Assembly (NCBI RefSeq): GCF_020085105.1
Contig: NC_058052.1
Location: 15,974,233 to 16,038,232 of the forward strand
DNA length: 64,000 nt
From: Siniperca chuatsi
Taxonomy: Eukaryota; Chordata; Actinopteri; Centrarchiformes; Sinipercidae
Reading direction: 5' to 3'
Below are positions 30,026 to 43,889 of the stretch, one piece after another. The position numbers and the translations under genes are program-made. The notes beneath the pieces are model-generated. The model was not told the DNA's origin, did not search any database, and worked only from the letters and a program-made list of their open reading frames with translations. The first letter of the stretch is position 1. The number at the start of each line of letters is the position of its first letter.

Positions 30026-30528
30026 CCAGTGGTGGAAAAACTCAGATCTCCTAGTAAAAGTAGCAATACCACAGTGCAGAAATACTCTGTTACAAGTAAA
30101 AATCATGCATTAAAGTGCACGTTATGCAGAATGGCCCATCTCAGAATAATATATACAGTACATTATATTATTGGATTGTAATCACTGATGCATTATTGTA
30201 CACTTTAATGTTATAGCTGGTAAAGGTGGGGTTAATTTTAACTACTACTACTGTATGGTAGAAAAGGTTACTACTGTATGTACTTCTGGGTAGCTTAATC
30301 TATAATTATACATCATCATTTATTTGTTGATTATATTTTGTCTTAATAATCTGAATCTGTAAAGTAGCCTAACTAGAGCTGTCAAACAAATGTAGTGGAG
30401 TAAATAGTTTTATTTTATTTTTATTTTTTTTATATTTCCCAATAGTTTAGTGGAGTAGTATATGCTATAAAATGGAATTACTCAGTAGAGTACAAGTACA
30501 AGTGTTAAATGTATATTTTCCACCACTA
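30026..30528. mobile_element. hAT-like non-autonomous element, copy 2
   Basis: The ends CAGTGGTGGAAAAACTCAG and TATATTTTCCACCACTA are inverted repeats, and the flanks CAAACATC/CACACATT are compatible with a decayed 8-bp duplication. The body carries AGAAATACTCTGTTACAAGT and AGTACAAGTACAAGTG, related to copy 1 but in the other orientation. Confidence 0.7.
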
Positions 30529-32201
30529 CACACATTAGTGTCATTTGAACTGTCACTGTAGACATTTTGAAGCATTATCGTAGTAATGGTGGTCAACATG
30601 CATTAGATGGATCCCACTGCTACAAAAAAAAGACAAAAAGAGTCTAGACAGTTTTAATCCTTTATTAATTATCCAAGAATTGCAAGTTCTTTTTAAGTTG
30701 TTATTATTTATGTTAATCACTCTGTGGAGGATCACTTTCTGTAAATTCTAACAGCAAATAGACAAAAATGTAATTTATATGTAAAAATTTAAGTAAAATG
30801 AAGTTTACAGGATTTCATAGGGACCAATACTATACAAAATCTATATATAACTACATTGTACAGTATAGGATAATTGTCATCTGGGCTTCTAACATTTGGA
30901 GTCCAGATGTTCACCACTCACTAATCTTTAAGGATTTTAAAGAACTTCACACTTAAGCTATTTATTCATTTACATGGGAGAGTTTGGGTGTGAATAGGCC
31001 TGTTTGTGCTGTTTTACAAGAAATCATAAATCACATGGATACAACATAGAAACTGAATCTGTTAAAGTATCCCATATGTTACCTTACTTTTTAGAACAAT
31101 GGCTCTTGTAATGTTATTCAGTTTAGAAACACACTCCACTCTGACCCAAAGTCTGATCACGCGTTGTGTCAGAATCAGAATCAGAAATACTTTATTGATC
31201 CCCCAGGGGAAACTCTTTTGTTACAGCTGCTACAACAATACCACAAAAGTGGACTACTTGGTTTTTGAAACCTACTGTAAGAATATTGATTATATGATAA
31301 CCAGTATGTTATGGTGTATTGTCAACGTTAGACAATACATTTCAAAGAAATGACAAAGTAATGCCCTGTTTCTAATGTAATGTTTGTAAGGAAACAAAAT
31401 CATATGTGAAGATACATAGTATTTGTTTTTTTTTATTATGATATGCACAAGTTAAATATGTAAATTAAATAGTGTCTAAATCTCAGTCATAGAAAGGATT
31501 TCAAAAAACATTAAAGAGCAGCCACATTTTATTAAATTTTAAAGCCTAATCTAAACCAGGAATATATCATTTAAATGCTGTTAAGTAGATTCCAATAATT
31601 AATTCTGACTTCTCTTATTTGGATGCTATTTAAAAGTGGCACAGATTTCTGTCTTTATTTCATATGTAAATCTGGAGGCGGGAAGCACGTCCAGTTAATC
31701 TACTGCCACCGACTAATCTCTAACTTGTTGTGGGGGCTGTGTATTGAAGAATGGTCCTCTTGTTTAAAAGATTAGTGCAGTTCTACTCTGGATCACTCCT
31801 GACGTTACAGAGCATGATGAGATGTCAGTGGCATGCACACACTTTCGCATTTCACTGACAGGCGCAATAAACAAGGGCGGTCACAAACGTCAGCAATCTG
31901 TTGAATCCTCTGTTCTAACTTTTAAAAATACTGATCTATTTGGTTTGAAGCTCCTTACGTTGCTTTCTTTGTAGGACTGTTTGTATTTTAAGTCAAGCTT
32001 GAAACTAATACAATATTTGGGCATCACCGATTACGTCTGTTTACTATAAGCATTTCTTAAGATGAACTCAAAATAAAAGTCATCCCCAACATAATGAAAG
32101 ATATTACATAAAATTTCATATTGACCTGAGAAAACCAGAGAAATCACGTGTTTGTTACAGAAGTAGCCAAGTCCAATGTTTTTTTGTTGCATTTACTATG
32201 T

Positions 32202-32258
<57 letters not shown>

Positions 32259-32501
32259 TTAATTAATTTTTTTTTTTTTTTACAATATTCCAATTCATTT
32301 TGTTTGGTTGACAAAAACCTTTTTGAAATACAACTGCAGAAACAAAGGACAACAAATCCAGGACATATGTTTACAAGGGACAATGGCTACCACTGTTCAA
32401 GACACAACACACACACACACGTACACTTACAGACAGAAACACCTAGGTACCTGTGAGAAACCACCAGGACAGTAATTGTGTGTAATTATTGCATGCTTAG
32501 T
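30529..32501. other. Intergenic sequence upstream of slc18a3 and downstream of rgr
   Basis: It contains a repeat tail at 31168-31222 (AGAATCAGAATCAGAAATAC, TTTATTGATCCCCCAGGGGA), a very common teleost retroposon-tail phrase, and a TA microsatellite. At 31700-31770 there are two OTX/CRX-type half motifs (GACTAATCT, AAGATTAG); whether they are functional is unknown. No gene seen. The rgr 3' UTR should occupy the right edge. Confidence 0.45.
32202..32248. repeat. (TA)n microsatellite
   Basis: About 23 TA units followed by poly(T) and short AATTAATT runs. Confidence 0.9.
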
Positions 32502-35500
32502 TTATTTGGACTTGTTCTCAATTTGAGGCACATCGATCTTTTCCCCAGTGAGGAACTGCCAGATGCCTCCTCTGTAGTTCTCATTTCCCAGAGCATACAG
32601 GAAGACATTGAAGGTGGGAGAGGTCTTAGCCAGGATAGGAGCCATCTGCAGAGACAGGTGCAAGCACAACAAGGTTGTAAGTGCTTAAAAGACCTCAAGG
32701 AGTGTTACAGATTCTCATGAAAATTCACTAAAATACAGTTATCAAGCACAACTGCTTGTTCAGCTAATTAATTAAAGCCAATATGTGTCGAATTTTTATA
32801 TGATTATATCAAAATTAAAATGATTCTCATGATTATTGAAAATGAAACTCCCGGTTAAATTGGTACAGTCTATGTGTTGTTTGTGAAGAGATAGCAGCAT
32901 GCATTGCTGTCTGCCACAGTGTCTTTTTTTGATACTACCACAGTCAGATCTTCATATTCTATGCATAGGGAGTTTAAAATTTAAGATATTTGACTGTATA
33001 TTTATGTATGTCCAACATGTGAGCGTGAGCATCTTCTATGAGCTGCATTTAAATATATATAGCGTATGAGTCAAAAGCTTGCACACACTTTCCCATTTAC
33101 TTGAATGAGAAAGTGTGTCCAAACTTTTGACTGGTACTGTACATTAATAAGTTTGGATTATAGTGGAGGTTTTTTTCTGCATGTATATACTGGCAGTCCT
33201 TACCATCCTAAGCTTGGGGGAGACCAGGTTGGCATTCTCCACAGCAGCGTAGAAAGCCAGGATGCCATAGGGGCCCCAGCAGAACAGCATAGTCTTAAGA
33301 GGAGTGTTGGGGTTGAACTACAGAGGGGAAAGGATAGAGAGAGAGGCAGAGCAGGAGGGATAAACATGGGAAGGAATGAAAAGTGGAGAGGGAGAGAGGA
33401 TCAGGACAAGAATAATTAGTTACCAATCAACCATAAGGAGTGAAGGAGACAAAATGCCTTGTTTCATGAGGTTTTTTACTTGCGGGCAAGTCACATGACT
33501 GGGATAATGACTGGGAGAAAAACAGTATCTGTGTTAAGATCATTCATGCTAGAAAACTGAAACAGCTAGTGCGTAAAGGGGCAGGTTGCTGTAATCCACG
33601 GGTCAAAGTAGTCAGTGATTACACATACAGAGCAAAATGTAACCCCTTAACATACAGTTTCCCCCCTTTTCCATCATTTCAGTAGCTTTAAAGTTGGAAA
33701 AATCATTTTATTCCACACTGTCTGACAGTATCATATATATTCTATATCAGCTCATTTCGACTCTGCATTGAAGCTGTATGACGTTTAGTGAAACATTCAA
33801 ACCCACATCTTCATGTTTTCCATGAAATGGAAATATTCTAGATGTCTTGGCCCAAAACTCCAAAATACTATTTGGTATCTTTGAAAACTTTTGGGATCGC
33901 CACTAGAATTTAAAATTAGGTTCTGTGGGTTTGAACAAAGTTTGGCTGCACAGCATTAGTTTGTACTGACTCCCCGGCTGGAATGAGTCCTGACCTGACA
34001 AGCCAGTCACAGAGGCATTTAAAGATATTCATAAAGCAACATCAGACACAACCTCTCACCACTTCACGGCCATGGGACACGCCCAGACAATCGTATTTAT
34101 GGCATACACATTACATTAGAGATATTACATAAATGAATTGTTCTGGTGTCTCCAGCCAACTCAGAGGACTGTGAGTAATGGGCTTATGCAATATAAACTG
34201 AGGCAACCTGATTCAGCCCCTGAGGAACTCCACTATTGAACTTGTTATTCATGGACACATTGTTGTTTTCACAGCACACCAGCTACTGCCTGCATTCCCA
34301 AATGAAGCACTCAGTCTTCCCCCCGTGGCAATGACCTATATGTCACAGCCTACATGCTCCCCATTCACAGTCTGTTTTGTTACTCTGAATGAGGACCATG
34401 TGAGGAATTTGTGCTTACACTAGGAAGAGATGAAATTGATGTCAATATAAAGTGAATTCTTCTGATTCCTTCCAATGGGTGACTTCAAAGAAGGAAGAAT
34501 CTTTACGTGGATTGCATATTTTTGTAAGGATTTGTGCTTTAGGTATAACTTTTCTTTTAGTTATTTCTAAATTCCTTTGCCTCATGCATGTAATTAAATT
34601 TGGGATTGGAGCCACTGTAGCAAAACAGAGCCAGTCTGTCTCCGTATTGACATGAAAACATAGAATTGCTATACAAACTTGAATTTGAAATCTCAGTGTG
34701 TAAATCTACATCACTCTATACTTCTGATCCTATGTTGTTGCAGTTTGTGGATTTAGTTTTTCTTTTTTAACTTACCCTGGGGTTTCCAGTCTTCTTGAAT
34801 TTCTGTGCAATGGACTGGTAAGAGGACATAACAACAAACACCTGGATGGCCATGTTAAAGATGCTCATGGGGATCAAGTAAGACACATAGTTTCTGTGGA
34901 GAGAAAAATGCACAAAGTCTTAGTATAAACTACTCCCAGTGAGGGATAGAGAAGCCAAAGACTATCTACATATATCCTGATAGCATTGTGAAGAGTGCAT
35001 GTGTGAGAAAGTACCTGTCTCCCTTGCTGTAGTCCAGAGTGCAGCAGGTCCTGAGAGGCTCATAGTCGTACTCTCCCCAGCCGATGAGGGGCATGGCAGA
35101 CCAGAAGGCAGAGAAGAGCCAGATAAATACAGCTAGAGTGATGGCGCTGCTCCACTGCAGCTTTGTCCCTGACAAGAACAAGGTCAAAACATTCATCATT
35201 ACTTTTTTTTAACACCTTCATCAACATGAATGTGTGCTTGACTATATGTTTTCTCAGTCTGGTAAAGGTCACACTACTGCAGAAGCACTTTGTTTAACAT
35301 GTTTATACCAGAGTAACCAGCTGTCTAATAACTTCCACAGTAAATAATGTGAACACTGCAGGTTACCTGTTGAGTAACTTCCTCTTTCTGCTATTAACAA
35401 TGGCTTTATGACTCAGTGTTGAAAATACCATAAAAAGTAAAGAGTTTCTACTAACACTCAAGCATCCCAGGTCACAGTCGTAACACCATTTGCTTATCTG

Positions 35501-36898
35501 CTAATAACAACTGCTCTGTTTTATTATTTTAAGGATATTCAGTCATCAGAACGGTCTGTGGCAAGTTTAAATACAATAGGCCACTTGTTGACCAGCTGGC
35601 CTCTTCAGAATCGCAGGAGGTCTTAAGATAAGCTGGAGGCCAAGAACAAGAACCAGTTCAGTGTATGCGTGGATGTCATGTGTGTGTGAGCCTGTGCTCC
35701 ACAGGGGAGAGTAAGCAGAATGTATTTGGATGTAACTGTGCATTACCTACTGGGCAGGGACAGAAGCAGGCGTTAACTTACTAGTGCAGTACTGGTGGTA
35801 TCTGTCCCAGGCGATGGCGGCTATAAAGTGGATGCTGGCGAGAGCTGTCACAAAGCCATGGAAACCGTGAGTCTGGCATCCTTCAGAGCCATAAGGCCAG
35901 TACCTGGAGACAGAGGGTGAGTGCATAAATTGTTTTATTTACAAATTGTCCCTTCAGAGTGAGCTCACTATGTGCTAAAACAGCTTATGTTCATGACCAA
36001 ACACACTGAAACTGATGGAAATATAACATGCAAGCAATCAATCACTTTACTTATTTTAGACCATGGGTCTATATTTGAAAATAAATAATAACAATAATAA
36101 TATATAGCCTATAATCCCTGGACTCATGAACACAGAGCAGCATCTCTCATTTCCTGATTACAGCTTGAAAATCCTCTGCACACAATGACATAGGGTTTAG
36201 CAGTGTGTTGACCCCTCCATTCTACAGCTTTGATTGTTCCTCCCTGTATCGATTTTCAGCTCCGTGTCGATTGCTCACCTAGAGGACAGGTAGCCAGTCA
36301 TTTCAACGGTGTTATTTGCTCATTACATTTCATCTGGTCACATATGGTCAGACCTTGATCTACATTATGAAAGGGGGTGGTTACATCACTCACCTCAGGA
36401 AGCTGGAGAAAGCGGCGATGGTGGCGTTCATGGAGATGCCCATATCAGCCATCGCTAAGCTGAACACTAGGAAATTGCTGGGGGTCCTCAGTTCTCTCAC
36501 TTTGAGGAAAGCGACGATTGTCACCGCATTTAAAAAGAAGCCCAGCAGACCTTTTGGTGGAACAAAAATAAACAATCATGAATGGAAATCAGTGCGCACA
36601 GCGATGCTTATTGCGCCACATGCAGCACCGTGACATTTCAAGACGAGAGTAAACATGCTCTTTTCCAACATCGCAGTCGGTTTTTTGTCTACAAACTAGA
36701 AGTGAAGGTTAATTTGCGAGTTTAAAGAGAACGCTACAGATCCCCTCCTCCCACGACATTATACTGTCAGCGACCGGGTGGCTTCAGGTCCTGTCATAGG
36801 TTAATGCGAAAACACTCACCCTCCACCAGCAGACACGATCCCAGGGAGAAGACATCAAACTCGGAGAAGCCATCCGGTAAAGGGTAAGACGAGACCAT
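32502..36898 (-). CDS. rgr: RPE-retinal G protein-coupled receptor (RGR opsin)
   Basis: Non-visual opsin of retinal pigment epithelium and Mueller cells that binds all-trans-retinal and photoisomerises it to the 11-cis form. Seven exons (minus): 36898-36820, 36550-36394, 35903-35782, 35168-35015, 34893-34776, 33317-33204, 32645-32502, in frame for 295 residues, the human length. It starts MVSSYPLPDGFSEFDVFSLG. TM1 begins LLGFFLNAVTIVAFLKV, TM2 has FLVFSLAMADMGISMN, and the TM3 end reads FIAAIAWDRYHQYC. The retinal-binding lysine falls at residue 255 (MMAPILAKTSPTFNVFLYAL), the same number as in human RGR. The TM7 end is ALGNENYRGG rather than a canonical NPxxY, and the C-terminus is short. 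It neighbours lrit1, as in mammals. Whether it is the teleost a or b copy cannot be told from sequence alone. Confidence 0.97.
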
Positions 36899-36994
36899 CC
36901 TGGAGCCGATTTGACACAACAAAATGCAGCTGTCACAGACTTTTCACTCCTCTCTATCCGCTCGTTTACGATGTGCCTCAGTGTGACCGAAGGG

Positions 36995-37024
36995 AGCCCG
37001 CTTTTAAAGGGGGGAATTCACGTG
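36995..37024 (-). promoter_or_regulatory. rgr proximal promoter: TATA-like box and CACGTG E-box
   Basis: On the minus strand CCTTTAAAAG (37010-37001) lies about 105 bases before the rgr ATG, and a perfect palindromic CACGTG (37019-37024) sits just upstream of it. CACGTG is bound by MITF/TFE/USF factors, and MITF drives many pigment-epithelium genes. The pairing is suggestive only. Confidence 0.4.
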
Positions 37025-39970
37025 AAAAGCATGCACTTATTATTATGTAAACCCCCCCTCTCTCTGTCGCCCCAATCCGTGCAGGAATGTCTTAATGAAC
37101 ATAACCACACAAACCGCAACCCGTAATGCGTATTTGCCCACCGCAGCGGTAAAGCCGTCAATTAGTTACACAACAAGCCTTTGTGTCTTTGCATCCCGGT
37201 GAGGATGCAGCCCTCGCTGATGTCCAACGACGAGATGACACGTTTGATGCAGCCCACATCTCTGCGTCCGACACAACAGGTGTCAGCAGCGCTTCAGCCT
37301 CCTGCCAATCAGAACTATACTCACATTTAATAAGAAAACAAAACCCTCCAATCACAACATCAAACGATTTCCTCTGTTAACAACAATATTATTCTTAGAC
37401 TTCCATGTCTTTGCCAAAGGCTCTGCATGAGTGTTAAATTCATTGTGATTGGTACATCCAGAGGCACAGCGTTAAAAATATGCGAATAAGTCTAAAGACG
37501 TGGCGTTTGCTCTTGTCTGCAGGCAAAAGATAAGGATACACAATGTATTATTCACTGCCTCCTATATGCACATCAGTGCCTTGCAGCTTATGCACAGTTT
37601 ATCTTAAAGTGAAATGTGTGATGTACTTCATTGTAGTAACCCTGTCCATGTGAATATTGTTGATTTGTAACTTTATTAACCCTTTGTACCATAAAGCAGG
37701 ACCTTTTTGCAGGGAATAAAACTTCTGATAGACACACTGACCTCAAGAGATTAAACCAATTGTGACATCTGCCTGAAATGATAGAGGACAAAACCAAATT
37801 GCACTTTTGGAACTGCAGACACAACATGTGTCAGTAAAAGTTTGATTCAGTCTGGAGTTTCCTGTGTGAGTTTTGCAAATGTGGTTTACAATAAAAGCTA
37901 AGTGTTCCAATTTAGCTGATCAACGTGCAAGCGTGTAAAATACATGAAAACAAGTCATCTTCCCCAGCCTACGATGGATTCGTCATGTTTCAGTTGCGAC
38001 ATCATTTGCAGCTTTTCATACCATGGGGTTAGAAGTTTGTCTCACTCTCAGGATTATAAGATCAGGAATCTTGGGAAACATAGGTGACAATGTGTGTAAA
38101 GTGCAAAATCATATGGGAATGCTGATGGTCAAGATCCAATTTATTTTAGGACACTTTACATCTTACTAAAAACAAAATTCTAATTATGTGTATTAATTTA
38201 AGAACTTAGATGTATCAGATGATTTATGTGGCCATGATAAGAAAGCTAACCACTACACTATGTGGTAACACGGTAACACTGTGACAGTCAGCTGAATTGT
38301 TATCACATTTTTGCATGGGGTTGTTTTTTTTCCAGTCCAAATTGGCTCTCTTAAAATTGGTCACACTAAAAACTGAAAACACTTAAATGCATTTACAAAT
38401 GTATCCCATTCCAGATTAAATATGGGAAAAAATTATCTCAAAATGTAAAAATATGAGAACACAAATAGGTGTATTTATAATACTAATAATATTTGGATGT
38501 TTTTTGCTGACGGTTTCTGCTGAAAGTGTTTGTGCACTGAAGCAAGTTTAATTTGACAACTCTTGCTTCATTTTAGCCCAATAATGATACTGTATGATAC
38601 AGCAAACACTCCAAAACCCTATTTATTCTACTCTTACATCAGTATATCTATTCTAATTAGACTTTTTGCACACTAAGAATGACATTGCACTTTAAATAAA
38701 ATCCAATCTTCTGGTTCATACAATGTAAAAGGACAGCTTTGTTGGCTTTAGTAAATGAGATTAACTACTTGCAGTGCGATATGGAATGTTTAAGTGTTTC
38801 AACACGAGGGAATATGATTGCTCAACACGGCTAGGGCCTCAGTACAGACCTGCACGGTTCTAAAACCATACACACTGAAAGACCTGCGACTCAAAGGGAT
38901 TTTAATACAAAAAGGTTAAACAGAGCAATAAAACTAAAATAAAGGGCAAATACTCAGGATGGAAGAAGGAAGACTTTAATATATCAGTATGTGGCACATA
39001 ACACACAGGAGACAGAGAGAGTGAGAGAGAGCGACTACAGTATATTCAAGATTTCCAAATGCAGTAGCTATTATTGTCCCTATTCATCTTATAAATCTGA
39101 ATTTATTCATCTCTGTTAAACTTTTTGTTGTGTACAAAAACCTTTGGCCTGGCTCTGTGGTTAAATGTGGGTCAGATGTAAAGTGGGTTCTTACTGCCAA
39201 GTTGTTCAAACACATTAAACACACATTGTTTCGCCATCTCTTCAGGCCAGAGTCGGCACACTTTGCAGTGCCAGCCAAGTGTAACACTGAACTTTCAGTG
39301 TGATGAAATACAAGGGGGGACACAATGAGCATGTGCCAAATAACACATGTAGTATTTACCTACATTGCAAAACAAAAGCTTTAGAATTGGAGGTATTTCC
39401 CCCTAGTAGTGTGGGATTTTGTCCAAATGGATTACAGCGGTGAAATCTAAAAGCCACTGTGAATCTTTCATTCAAAGTGATTACACATACATTCCTTACT
39501 ATTGTAGTCTTTTATTCTAACACATTGTGTTGGTTTAGAAAATACTACTTTGTTTCATGTTTATGAATAGTCTACATTTGTAATTTATGTGCAGGTACAT
39601 AAATGTAATGAATGAAATGGGATGGGAGTGCCAAAAGAGGGAATGAGAATGCAATGTATTTGAATATTGCTGTTTCGCTCAAATCAAATACTCCATGTCT
39701 GCTTTTTAACGGCAGTCCTAAAATAGGAGCCACAGGCCATGCTATAGGGGCCACCTTGTGGTAAAACATAGTGCTGTCCACTTACAGATTTACAGTCACG
39801 GCAGGGCTCAAATGAACAAGCTACATTTGAGGGAAAGAAAAAAATCCAAACATCACAGTGGATTATATCCATTTCGGAAGTGTTTTTCTATGATAATAAA
39901 TAGGGACGTCTCTGCGCAGCCTATCGGATTCCGGGATGCAATACGCATCCAAATGAAAAGAACGCCAGTC
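37025..39970. other. rgr-lrit1 divergent intergenic region
   Basis: About 3 kb between two divergently transcribed retinal genes. I see no gene or clear repeat; the short open frames have no recognisable homology. Both promoters face this region, so shared retinal enhancers may lie here. Confidence 0.5.
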
Positions 39971-39976
39971 CTTTCG

Positions 39977-40002
39977 CTAATCCTTGTCTATCCTTTTTAT
40001 AT
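39977..40002 (+). promoter_or_regulatory. lrit1 proximal promoter: CRX/OTX site and TATA-like box
   Basis: CTAATCC (39977-39983) is a full match to the CRX/OTX core, and TTTTATAT (39995-40002) follows after a dozen bases, about 165 bases before the lrit1 ATG. Photoreceptor-specific genes commonly use CRX sites close to the start. Confidence 0.45.
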
Positions 40003-40165
40003 CTGGACTCATAGCAGTCCGATCACTATGGGACAGCGAAGCGGTGGGACAAAGCCATGCGGATGATATTCCTGTAAATGAGAGAAAAAAGCAACTCTGT
40101 TTGACCTCAGTGGGCGCAAACTGGGCGCATGTAGGCAAGCTGCGTATGCGTAAAAGTGGGCCAAA

Positions 40166-43100
40166 ATGTTCCTCGTCCTGCTCCTGGGGCTCTACCTGGC
40201 CACAGGTGAACTTGTCTTCCCAGTGAGCTCCTGCCCGTCGCAGTGCAGCTGTTTTTACCACAACCTGAGTGATGGATCAAAAGCCAGGTAAGGTGGCTGT
40301 CCAAACGAAAATGATTTTATATCAAAAACACACTATAATATGTTCTGGTTTGTGCGCACAGACGCATCTTTTTAGACGGACAGGTCTTGTCCTCATATCA
40401 GGACAGATGTTTTCATAGAGGTGAACATGTGTACAAAATATAATTCAGGGAGTGCATGTCGGTCCAATTTTATTTAATGCAGGATTATCTCTCAAAGGCA
40501 CTTTCAACCCCCCCATATATGCGTTTTATGCGAGTTTGGATAGAGTGGGTATTTTTTCAGAATTATTAGCCACAGCATTGTTGCTACTTGTGAACTTACC
40601 ACATATTTTTTTAACCTCTAGACTTCAAAACATGATTTAATCTTAGACTTTTTGTGCTATTTTCTAATTAATACTTTTTCATTTATTTTGTTACATTGTA
40701 AAACATTACATTGTCCTTACATTGTCCTTCAATGCGTAACGTGTAAGCATTGTGACGGATGATTTGGAGGTGAACACAAATTCACTTATGATGTCTCCCT
40801 TTTAGGAGCGTGATTTGCAATGATCCCGAGATATCGCTTGTGCCTCTCGGGTTCCCTGTTGACACGTCCAAGCTGCGGATTGAGAAGACGGCCATCCAGC
40901 GGATACCAAGCGAAGCCTTCAACTACCTCTCCAGTCTGGAATTCCTGTGGATGTCTTTCAACACGCTGTCCGCCTTGAACCCGGACAGTTTCCGGGGACT
41001 GCTCAGCTTGGAAGAGCTTCGTCTGGATGGGAATTCCCTCACCGCCTTTCCCTGGGAATCTCTCATGGATATGCCCAGCCTCAGACTTCTCGATTTGCAC
41101 AACAACCAGCTCACCTCGCTGCCAGCGGAGGCCACCACTTACATCAAGAACCTCACCTACCTGGATCTATCCAGCAACAGCCTGCTGACCCTGCCGGCAG
41201 AGGTGCTGTCCACCTGGTTGGCCGCAAAACCTGTGCAAGGGCCAGAGAGCTCCAAAATGATACTTGGTAAGAGTCAGTGCGCATCCTGACGTCCAACCTT
41301 CTTTCACCCAAACCTTCTGGTCGTGGTTTATGCCTGCCTCCATTTAAATACCTAAAGCGCACTGTTAAACATGCGTAAAGGAAAGTGTGTTATTATTCCC
41401 TCACATTTATAAACACTTTAAAATGTCCTTATATCTGCTTACAACTACATTATAGTGTGTGTTAAACCATTAATTAAATCTTTATATAGCAGTACTTATA
41501 AATGCTGAATATGGAGAGTTAAAGTAAAGTGTTATCAACACGAAAAAAATCAGTTCAATTTCTTCGCACTTAAATTTGCTCTTAATTGGGAACACATGGC
41601 CTTTTCTCTAATGGCCTTCTCATTTTGGAATATCCTTTTTTCTCTTTATGCTTATATATGTGCCTTGGCCCATTCTGCCCCAATTGACCCTTTAGAACCG
41701 AAGACAAGGGCGTGATTTAATTAAGTGTGGAAGAAGTCTGATCGGCAATTTTTGCCTTTTGCCTTTAAATTTAGAACAACGTCATGCACAGCGTTGCTGC
41801 ACTTCATAGCCTACTGCATGTTTAGAATACAAGTACAAAGTTCATTTGTGTTTAACCCATCCTCATACTCAGAACGGTGGCCAGCTGTTCCAGGTTCAGC
41901 TCTAAAGGCTGGTGCTTTGGTCAAGGACAGGAGGGTGAAATGACAGCAAAACCTGACCTTGATCACTAGTACACCACCACCACCACCATCATCATCATCA
42001 CCACTATCATCATCATCATTGCCGTAGTCATGGTCATAATGTAGTTTATGAATTAAATATTAATCCTCTTACAGGATTAACATCCTAACATCCACACCGG
42101 CCATCTGCAGGCTGGTCTATCACTTTGCACACAGCTGGACACTTTTCTTCTTCCTGTAGCCTCACTTGTACCCTCACCCTCAGGTCTCCATGACAACCCC
42201 TGGGTGTGTGACTGTCGGCTCTATGACCTGGTCCAGTTCCAGAAGTTTCCGACGCTCTCAGTGGCATTCATTGACACAAGGCTCCGGTGTTCAGCTCCTG
42301 AGAGTGTATCAGGGGTCTTGTTCAGTGACGCAGAGCTGCGTCGCTGTCAGCTCCCACGTATCCACACAGCTGTGGCACGAGTCCGGAGCGCTGTTGGGAA
42401 CAATGTGCTGCTCCGCTGTGGGACCATTGGAGTCCCCATCCCAGACCTGACGTGGCGCAGGACGGATGGACGAGTCCTTAATGGAACAGGTGAGTCACCA
42501 CATATTTGAAAGTCAGGGTCTTTCTCTGTTGTGCCTGAGATAAGATGCTTTTGTCTGCACTGTAGTGCTGCTGTTAATTAAACAGAAAGCGATCAGTGGA
42601 GATAGTGAGGTTGAAAGTCTGACTGACAGCTGTGGCTAAAACAGTGAGTTATGCAACACTGATGATGATCAGTGCAACATTGTATAATCACCTGCTTGGC
42701 GCTTCTTTGTATGAAAGGGGATATTTCTCAGATGCCACATCATATTTTAGTTTTCTTTTTCAGATGTTGTCCCTTTGTAACCATTATGTAACGACCATAT
42801 TCTCTCTTCTCTGCCGCCACAGTCCAGCAGGAAACCTCAAAAGAGGGAATCACCTGGTCCATCCTCAGTGTCTCAGCTGTGTCCCATCGTGATTCAGGGA
42901 AATACATCTGCAAGGCCACTAACTATGCAGGGAATGCTGAGGCTGTCATTTCTCTCATTGTCTCAAACTCACCAAAACCAGAGGGGAACCAAACCAGTAA
43001 TGACAATAAAGCCAAAGTCAAGAAACTCAACCAGATGGGCAAAGCTGCCTACCAGGAGAAACTGGTGGCCAGATATGTGGTTCCAACCTCCACCCCTTCA

Positions 43101-43889
43101 TCCCTGCCTGCCCTGGATCCAGGCCTTCCACCTGGTCTTGGTCCTGATCCTGGACTAGCCAGTTACAGCCTGGCTGACAGAGCCACCCCGGGGCCTGCCA
43201 CCTCCTCCAACCCAGATGCGCTGCTGGATCTAGAGAAGACAAATCTAAGCAACCTGGCGGCCAACACCTCGTTGCTGCAGCAGGACCCGGACAGAGTGGT
43301 CCGCTCAGTAAAGGTGGTGGGGGACACAGACAACACAATTTCTCTGAACTGGAGAGCCCCTAAGGCCAAGAACACAACATCATTTAGTGTGCTGTATGCT
43401 GTGTTTGGAGAGAGGGACATGAGGAAGATCAATGTTGGGGCGGGGCAGAACCGTGTAACCATCGAAGGGCTGGTACCCAGGACCAAGTACATTGCCTGTG
43501 TGTGTGTGAGGGGGCTGATCCCTAAGAAGGAGCAGTGTGTCATATTTTCCACTGATGAAGCAGCCAGTGCCACTGGCACTCAGAAGCTGATTAATGTGAT
43601 TGTGATCACAGTGGCCTGTATCATTGCGGTCCCGCTCACTGTCATCGTGTGCTGTGGGGCGCTGAAGAGACGCATTCAGAAGTACTGGGGAAAGAAATCC
43701 AAGGACATCCAAGATTCATATGTGACCTTTGAAACACTGTCACCTGGCACTAAGGCCAAAGGGCTGGAGGGCGAGTATTTGAACAGACTGAACCCAGAGG
43801 AGTCCAACAGGCTGCTGTCAGCCCGCTCCAGCCTGGACTCTGAGGCCACAGCTAAGATAGAGGGACAGCCTAACGAGTACTTCTGCTGA
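40166..43889 (+). CDS. lrit1: Leucine-rich repeat, Ig-like and transmembrane domain protein 1
   Basis: Photoreceptor single-pass membrane protein involved in photoreceptor-bipolar synapse function. Four exons: 40166-40287, 40806-41266, 42184-42489, 42823-43889, in frame for 651 residues (human near 623). Order: signal peptide (MFLVLLLGLYLATG); LRR N-cap with CPSQCSC; five leucine-rich repeats (for example LEELRLDGNSL, LRLLDLHNNQL, LTYLDLSSNSL); LRR C-cap beginning NPWVCDCRLYDL; an Ig domain ending DSGKYICKATNYAGNAEA; a long Pro/Ser/Ala linker; a fibronectin III domain (SLNWRAP...TKYIACVCVRG); a transmembrane segment near residues 550-573 (VIVITVACIIAVPLTVIVCC); and a cytoplasmic tail of about 75 residues ending EYFC. 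The ATG follows an in-frame-compatible Kozak (CCAAAATGT). lrit2 lies just downstream as its tandem paralogue. Confidence 0.96.
41267..42183 (+). other. lrit1 intron 2
   Basis: No exon. It contains a trinucleotide CAC/ATC run at about 41972-42020. This intron cuts the gene just before the LRR C-cap, a position uninterrupted in lrit2. Confidence 0.6.

Noticed and set aside
31168-31222. Poly(A)-signal-like ACTTTATTGATC block considered as a 3' end of an unseen gene
   Set aside because: The phrase is a widespread teleost retroposon tail and there is no coding sequence nearby.
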